Shown one piece after another: positions 60,101 to 64,000 of a stretch of DNA of 64,000 nt; positions within the stretch are counted from its first letter, which is position 1, and each line of letters begins with the position of its first letter. Origin of the DNA: UBA6163 sp041753075. GTDB lineage: Bacteria > Planctomycetota > Planctomycetia > Pirellulales > Pirellulaceae. Location: the NCBI GenBank assembly GCA_041753075.1, contig JBGSVE010000036.1:25538-89537 (forward strand), in the 5' to 3' direction. A model generated the notes under the pieces. The model ran no database searches. It was not told where the DNA came from and worked only from the letters and a program-made list of their open reading frames with translations. The position numbers and the translations under genes are program-made.

Positions 60101-60645
60101 ACGTTTCACCCGCAACGCCCGCCTTTGCCTCGTCGCTTGCTCATGTGCAATTCCATCGCGGTCGGTTTTTGTTTGAGCACGACTTGGCTCAGTCGATCGA
60201 AGCTTTCCAGCTTGCTCGCGATGCATGGGTTGGTTTGGACGAGAATCGTCAGCCAAGTGACAACGAGCGATTGGCATGGATGTTGACCACTGTGCCGGTC
60301 GATGAACTGCGTGATCCGATTCTCGCCGTCCGATACGCCAGTGCGGCCTGCCAGTCCGCTGCTGATAACTTTCAATTTCGTTGTACCCTGGCGTTGGCCC
60401 AAGCAATCGCCGGCGAAACCAACGAGGCGAACAAAACGCTTGCCCTGGGACGCGCTTCTACACAGGCGAACACAGCGACACGTATTTGGTTCGTAAAAGC
60501 CATCGTGAAAAAGATCGCTGGCGACGCCGATGCAGCGGCCATTGATTGGGCCAGTGCAATTCAATCAGCGGAAGTCCACGGGCCCGCCGCGCCCGATTTC
60601 GTGATTCTGAAGGAGCTATTTGAGCAGCCAGTGCAGTCAAAATGA
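57115..60645 (+). CDS. Membrane Ser/Thr protein kinase with C-terminal TPR region
   Basis: The start is GTG at 57115 (MSQIPDFNQADPIE), with no strong ribosome site; 1,176 residues. An N-terminal cytoplasmic part (about 1-180) is followed by a Hanks kinase domain (about 182-470): HARGGLGAVFRAKD, VALKRM, HRDLKPDNIMLG, SPEQAKG and DVYSLGAILF. The metal-binding DFG is DWG here (DWGLAKV), and the kinase signature is otherwise complete. One transmembrane helix (about 506-528) is followed by about 640 residues of helical TPR-like repeats (A-x-x-x-Y-D-E-A, E-A-E-A-E-F-K-Q-A) on the outer side. Such kinases are numerous in planctomycetes and probably sense periplasmic signals through the TPRs. It is divergent from the giant subtilase, a possible target or co-regulated partner (inference). 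Confidence 0.9.
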   Translation: MSQIPDFNQADPIETIDPYATGDLVDGGVGPIETAIQNSVPSSAKGTDTFAPEDQQRLVEICQRFRDAWDAGPEPQVLAFLPRGDDRSLREYLAVQLVMIDVEKRAELSRPLATDAYLSQLPECRVAIQSALTRRYETGPRSRVSGTNPVSGVAQASNAVGHGKKPELEWIIDAEDAQSLRYHPVKMHARGGLGAVFRAKDRELGRTVALKRMLPEVARSAACKQRFIFEAEVTGSLEHPGIVPVYGLGSYGNGQPYYAMRFIRGNSFKSEIVDFYETNPSPAKAFFDGRDFRQWLRRLIDCCDAMQYAHEHGVLHRDLKPDNIMLGRHGETLVVDWGLAKVREPLASTDSGLSVAETTVHSSSNALHTSQGMTLGTPMYMSPEQAKGLHNELTPASDVYSLGAILFNIASGQYPIQGKRGREVLQNVIGGQVRDLCDVMPTAPRAIASICRKAMAYSPTDRYATATAMAEDIDRWMNDELPIAHTNRELAFEKAGRLIRRYRSWTIATAVALVAITLISLLSAVMIQRAKRNEEIAKLRAQQFKSEAVARYRDSRQAIDTWLVQSSDSLQYLPATQSIRRRLLKIASEDYAKLAKSVSDDPELELERGRALARLGDLTQLQGDHDAARAEYDEAIKLFNLHLDDASRRQQSDSLNNRYVAELGSARARIALAFANQDRLEEAEAEFKQAIDLLDDLAAGEDDSADDAKRYLASTLVNSAELEILRGNFAIAEARLESSQQTIEKLGARILPNDQLVMAQADELSGRLVADLGDHIRAIELFGSAATRVEPLAERFPDVPDYLDAIASLRISQASSYRARGLLAEGQAALAEAAKHYRALCSSLPDVPMFRESLILSLTDSALASIDIDRFDDAKPILQEAATRAKDLVDSFPTTPNYQGHLAAIRDAQGQTALAMGDFDSAQTYLADCITIYQRLTDDYLDQLEYSQRLAIAQSHYSQVLAEIANRSTGAQRDDAIGQATQGFLAAAETLQTLVDVSPATPAFASSLAHVQFHRGRFLFEHDLAQSIEAFQLARDAWVGLDENRQPSDNERLAWMLTTVPVDELRDPILAVRYASAACQSAADNFQFRCTLALAQAIAGETNEANKTLALGRASTQANTATRIWFVKAIVKKIAGDADAAAIDWASAIQSAEVHGPAAPDFVILKELFEQPVQSK

Positions 60646-60764
60646 GTTGAATGGGAGGACTTTACCGACTTCGTAAGTGAAAACGCAACGAAGATCCGGT
60701 TTATGCCGATTTTACGGGTGGCGGGTATATCGCTTGCCAGGTCCCGCAATCGCGCGAGTCGTCC

Positions 60765-63248
60765 ATGTGCCAACGCAAGCTGCCGTCGATCATCGCCGCA
60801 GCCATTTTCATCGTCATATTTGGGTTCGCTTCGTTGGCGACCGCAGCCGGGCCGCAAACGACTGCCGATGACGAATGGAACGGAGACGACCAGTGGAATG
60901 CCGACAACGAGCGCACCACACACGCTTTTGTCTCGGATTACGACGCCGACGAAGCCGAGCAATTGCTACAAACCACTTCGCCGATTCGGCAGGTGATGTT
61001 GATGCAGCCAACGCCGTTCTTGGAACCGCGCGTTGCCTCCGTTCCGATGCCGGCCGCGAATACATCACCGCAATCATTGACAGCGAGACTTTTTGACAAC
61101 AATGCGGTAGACCGCAGTACCCTGCGGACCGCTCGCCAGGGAGTTGACTCACTTAGCAACGACCTCGTGATTGGATCCGAAGCCCGATCGATCTCGACCA
61201 CGGACGTCGGTTCGCTGTTGCGCAAATCGCCCGCGGCACTAAGCATCGGAGTCCAGCGACGGACGCCAATCGTCAACGATCCGCGGGTCCGCAGCAGCCG
61301 CATCGGATCGCTCGCTGCGTCAGGTTCACATTGGGTTCCCGCGCGAGCGGACCTTGATACATCGTTGAGCAAGATCGATTCGCGACTAATCAAAGACGTG
61401 ATTGTCGTGCCAGGTCCGTACAGCAGTCTCTATGGTCCCGGTTTTCAGTTCGTTGATTTTGAATTGTTGCCCTCGCCGCGAAGCGATGATGGATTGCAGT
61501 GGTTTGGTCGCACCAGCGTTGACCACAACAGCAACGGCAATCAATACCTTGGCCAACAAAGCTTGTGGGGTGGTGGCGAGGATTGGGGCCTGCGAGCAAC
61601 GTATTCGCACCGCACTGGCGATAGTTATCGAGCTGGCAACGGCGACTCAATCGCAGCCGGTTACGAATCGCGCGAGTTTTCACTTGCCGCCGGTCGCGAC
61701 CTGGGTGACGGACGGTCCATCGAGTTTTCGATGTTGAGACTCGATCAAACCGACGTCGAATTTCCTGGCTATGTGTTTGACATCGATTACCTGGTCACCG
61801 ACGCCTATGACCTCGCATACATTGATGATCACGCGGAACTTGCCGACCGCACCGAGACTGAACTTTGGTACAACCGAACTCGTTTCGAAGGCAGCGCGCT
61901 GAGCGATGTCAAGCGCCGTCAATTCCCCTTGTTGGACCAAATCAACTATGTCGGGTCGACCGACGTTGACTCAACCTCGACAGGATATCGCCAAGCGTTC
62001 ATTTACGGTGAAGACACAAACTATCGCTTCACGCTCGGACACGACTTGCGTTTCATCAAGCAAGAGCTCAATGAAATCTCCAACGGCACGCCGATCAATG
62101 ATCCGAATCTGATTGGCCAGCGCAACTCGCCGATTCCTGATTCGTTCTCCGCGAACCCAGGTTTGTTTGCTGAATACAACGAAGACTTTTTAGCAGACTG
62201 GAATTTTCGCACTGGTTTGCGAGTTGATTATGTGCAAACCGATATCGTCGATGACCCCGCTAAGCTTCAAAACCTCACGTTCGCAGAAAACACCGCCACC
62301 GCTGCGGAGATCCTTGGCACCAATGACTTTCAAACCGATCGAGTGTTATGGAGTTTGTATGGTTCATTGGGACGGCAATATTGTGAACATCTCGAAGGCG
62401 CAATTTCGATCGGTTACGCCGAACGACCGCCAACCCTGACCGAACTCTACGCAATCCAACCGTTCTTGTTGTTGTTACAGAATGGTTTGAATACCGTCAC
62501 GGGTTCGCCCGATCTGGACAACGAAAAACTATTGCAATTTGATATAAACTTTGACTACAACGGTGAATACATTCGCACCGGTGCGCGAGCGTTTCACGGT
62601 TGGGCGTATGACTATGTGACGTTTGAGAATACGCGGACGTTTCGCGCGGGACTTAATAACGAAGTCCAACAGGTTAGTTTGCAATATGTGAATACTGACC
62701 TGGCAACGCTCGCCGGTTTCGAATCGTTTCTCGAGCTATTGCCAAAGTCGCAACTGACGCCGTTTGCGACGATGCGCTATGTCGACGGTCGCGATCGAAC
62801 ACGCAATGGAAATTTCGCCACACGACCAGGCCGAGACGGGCGGGCAGCGGAACAGGTCAGCGGCCTTAGTCGCGGTGCATTTAGCTTTGTTTCGGGTGCC
62901 GATGACGAACCATTACCAGGTATTCTGCCGCTGGAATCGCGAGTGGGCGTGCGGCTCAAAGATGACCTGCGATCCAACCAATGGAATCTGGAGTTAGCGG
63001 CCCGCATCGTCGACAACCAAGATCGCGTCGCCACCAGCCTGTTTGAATCGGCAACGCCGGGATTCACCGTTTGGGACCTGCGTGGCACCTATCAACCCAA
63101 TCGCTTTCGCGGACTCACGTTGGTATCAGGCTTGGAAAATTTCACCGACAAAAACTACCGCGAACATCTCGACTTTCGTTCCTTCACGGGCACCGGAATC
63201 TTCCAACCCGGCATCAACGCATACGTCGGCGCGGATTGGTTGTATTAG
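60765..63248 (+). CDS. TonB-dependent-receptor-like outer membrane protein
   Basis: The 827-residue protein starts at the ATG at 60765 with a signal peptide (MCQRKLPSIIAAAIFIVIFG ... TAAG). Residues about 130-235 look like the plug domain: SISTTDVGSLLRKSPA, SRIGSL, and VPGPYSSLYGPGFQFVDFEL, matching the 'G-P-x-S-x-L-Y-G' end of plugs. The rest is a beta-barrel pattern with alternating aromatic strands (WGLRATYSHRTGD, WSLYGSLGRQY, YAERPPTLTELYA). It closes with GLENFTDKNYREHLDFRSF and a terminal aromatic (ADWLY), typical of TonB receptors. A TonB box is not obvious. Substrate unknown. It lies 119 bp downstream of the kinase-TPR gene in the same direction. Confidence 0.88.
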   Translation: MCQRKLPSIIAAAIFIVIFGFASLATAAGPQTTADDEWNGDDQWNADNERTTHAFVSDYDADEAEQLLQTTSPIRQVMLMQPTPFLEPRVASVPMPAANTSPQSLTARLFDNNAVDRSTLRTARQGVDSLSNDLVIGSEARSISTTDVGSLLRKSPAALSIGVQRRTPIVNDPRVRSSRIGSLAASGSHWVPARADLDTSLSKIDSRLIKDVIVVPGPYSSLYGPGFQFVDFELLPSPRSDDGLQWFGRTSVDHNSNGNQYLGQQSLWGGGEDWGLRATYSHRTGDSYRAGNGDSIAAGYESREFSLAAGRDLGDGRSIEFSMLRLDQTDVEFPGYVFDIDYLVTDAYDLAYIDDHAELADRTETELWYNRTRFEGSALSDVKRRQFPLLDQINYVGSTDVDSTSTGYRQAFIYGEDTNYRFTLGHDLRFIKQELNEISNGTPINDPNLIGQRNSPIPDSFSANPGLFAEYNEDFLADWNFRTGLRVDYVQTDIVDDPAKLQNLTFAENTATAAEILGTNDFQTDRVLWSLYGSLGRQYCEHLEGAISIGYAERPPTLTELYAIQPFLLLLQNGLNTVTGSPDLDNEKLLQFDINFDYNGEYIRTGARAFHGWAYDYVTFENTRTFRAGLNNEVQQVSLQYVNTDLATLAGFESFLELLPKSQLTPFATMRYVDGRDRTRNGNFATRPGRDGRAAEQVSGLSRGAFSFVSGADDEPLPGILPLESRVGVRLKDDLRSNQWNLELAARIVDNQDRVATSLFESATPGFTVWDLRGTYQPNRFRGLTLVSGLENFTDKNYREHLDFRSFTGTGIFQPGINAYVGADWLY

Positions 63249-63267
63249 CCTCGTAGTCGCTCAGCTC

Positions 63268-63337
63268 GGTGAGCGGACGGGCGATAGCCCCCGGTATCTC
63301 GGGATCGCGAACCGGCGGCTAGCACCGATCCGCTCAC
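63268..63337. repeat. Imperfect 70-bp palindrome downstream of the receptor gene
   Basis: The outer arms GTGAGCGGA and TCCGCTCAC are exact inverses. Inside, CCCGGT and ACCGGC and the TAGCC/GGCTA segments also pair. The left arm resembles the element at 45098-45122. It probably forms a strong hairpin after the receptor stop, as terminator or REP-like repeat. Confidence 0.6.
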
Positions 63338-63359
63338 AATGAATCTCATTAATAGATCA

Positions 63360-63806
63360 CTAATCGCTGCCCGACAACCGGAAATCACCCTTGGTCGTAT
63401 CAATAAACATGCAGGCCGATACGTTGTCCTGATTTCCTGTTTCGGTGATTGAGTCTCCGACGCCAGTTGTGACGAAACCGTTGCCGCTGGCCAGGTTGTT
63501 GCGATAGATCATCGTCTTGGCGTCGCGTGAACCATCCCAGACGGCTGACAACCAGCCGGCTTCTTTTTGGCCCCAGAACGTGTTGTTGAAAACATCAATC
63601 TGTTTGTTGCCCTTATGAGTGAATAGGCCGCAGCGTGTTTCGACGCTGCCCACAATGATGTTGTCGTGAACACGAACATTGCTGGACCCATCATCGAGAT
63701 AAATTCCGCACGAGACGCGCTGGTTCGTCGCTCGATTGTCGGCAATATAATTGTGTGAGATTTCGGCACCGCCCAAGTCATCGTTGCCGTTGCAATAAAT
63801 GGTCCA
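63360..63806 (-). pseudogene. Right-handed beta-helix gene remnant
   Basis: The frame from 63806 down to TAG 63362-63360 reads as beta-helix turns: WTIYCNGNDDLGGAEISHNY, VRVHDNIIVGS, IDVFNNTFWGQ and MIYRNNLASGNG, ending FRLSGSD. A TGA in the same frame (63809-63807) precedes WTIY, and the upstream sequence in this frame does not continue the fold. The end after FRLSGSD is abrupt compared with the usual D-F-R-L...S-P-A-x-D-A-G ending. It is therefore a fragment lacking both ends. Confidence 0.6.
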
Positions 63807-64000
63807 TCAGACTTTGTCGTGGATTTGCCTAGGAACCCGGATTTTGGAGGCATGGCTCGCGTGTCCAAAAGTCGTCGCGATGGAAGATTCGAGAAAGTCG
63901 CCGGCGGGTATCCCGCCGGCGACCGACGAGCACCTTTGTCGCACGGTCGACCGGGCTATTGCTTCCAAAGTTGCGTCCCCGCAGAGCTTCAGTCCGCTTC
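63777..64000. other. Right-edge intergenic stretch with a perfect hairpin
   Basis: Apart from the first 30 bases (beta-helix remnant), I see no gene here. At 63897-63923 a perfect 12-bp inverted repeat, GTCGCCGGCGGG-TAT-CCCGCCGGCGAC, has a 3-base loop. There is no U-run after it, so a REP-like element is more likely than a terminator. Confidence 0.5.

Overview
The window looks like chromosomal DNA from a planctomycete of the Rhodopirellula/Pirellulaceae type. This is inferred from gene families, not from a database search. The markers are two giant secreted proteins with an N-terminal LEPR-XLL-type motif, a YTV-repeat cysteine-rich wall protein, Ser/Thr kinases fused to FGE-like or TPR regions, a Sigma70_ECF factor next to a kinase, a Uma2-family gene, and short intergenic palindromes.

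Layout. (1) Bases 1-22105, minus strand: one reading frame with no stop, starting at an ATG at 22105 and running off the left edge. It is at least 7,368 codons of a giant modular surface protein. From the N-terminus it has a LEPR-XLL leader, a very long beta-strand repeat region, filamentous-haemagglutinin-like repeats, RTX calcium-binding repeats, a beta-propeller-like region, and alternating right-handed beta-helices and Kre9/KNH-like beta-sandwiches. (2) 22306-29620, plus strand: an ECF sigma factor, a Ser/Thr kinase with an FGE-like C-terminus, and a CHASE3/PAS hybrid histidine kinase broken by one in-frame TAA. (3) 29627-34139, minus strand: a tightly overlapping ABC ATPase, ABC permease and membrane-anchored protein operon. 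(4) 34331-46745: a mostly housekeeping stretch with folC, a dehydrogenase-complex E2, the YTV wall protein, thiL, an aldehyde dehydrogenase, a monoacylglycerol-lipase-like hydrolase, cmk, a secreted M20 peptidase, a membrane protein and a Uma2-family protein. (5) 46742-46891, minus strand: a 49-residue Uma2 N-terminal remnant. (6) 46963-56904, minus strand: a 3,313-residue LEPR-XLL subtilase with P-domain, beta-helix, two kinds of propeller repeats, SdrD-B-like, cadherin-like and dockerin-like segments. (7) 57115-63248, plus strand: a Ser/Thr kinase with TPRs and a TonB-dependent-receptor-like outer-membrane protein. (8) The right edge carries a beta-helix gene remnant and hairpin repeats.

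How the parts may work together. Both giant surface proteins are transcribed away from a signalling gene across a short (about 200 bp) shared upstream region: the giant from the sigma factor/kinase/histidine kinase set, and the subtilase from the kinase-TPR gene. This suggests, but does not prove, local regulation of large surface proteins by Ser/Thr kinase pathways. A palindromic element built on TAGAACAATTG sits at many gene ends in the middle of the window and supplies the TAG stop codon of four genes. No tRNA, rRNA, CRISPR array, insertion sequence or prophage was seen.
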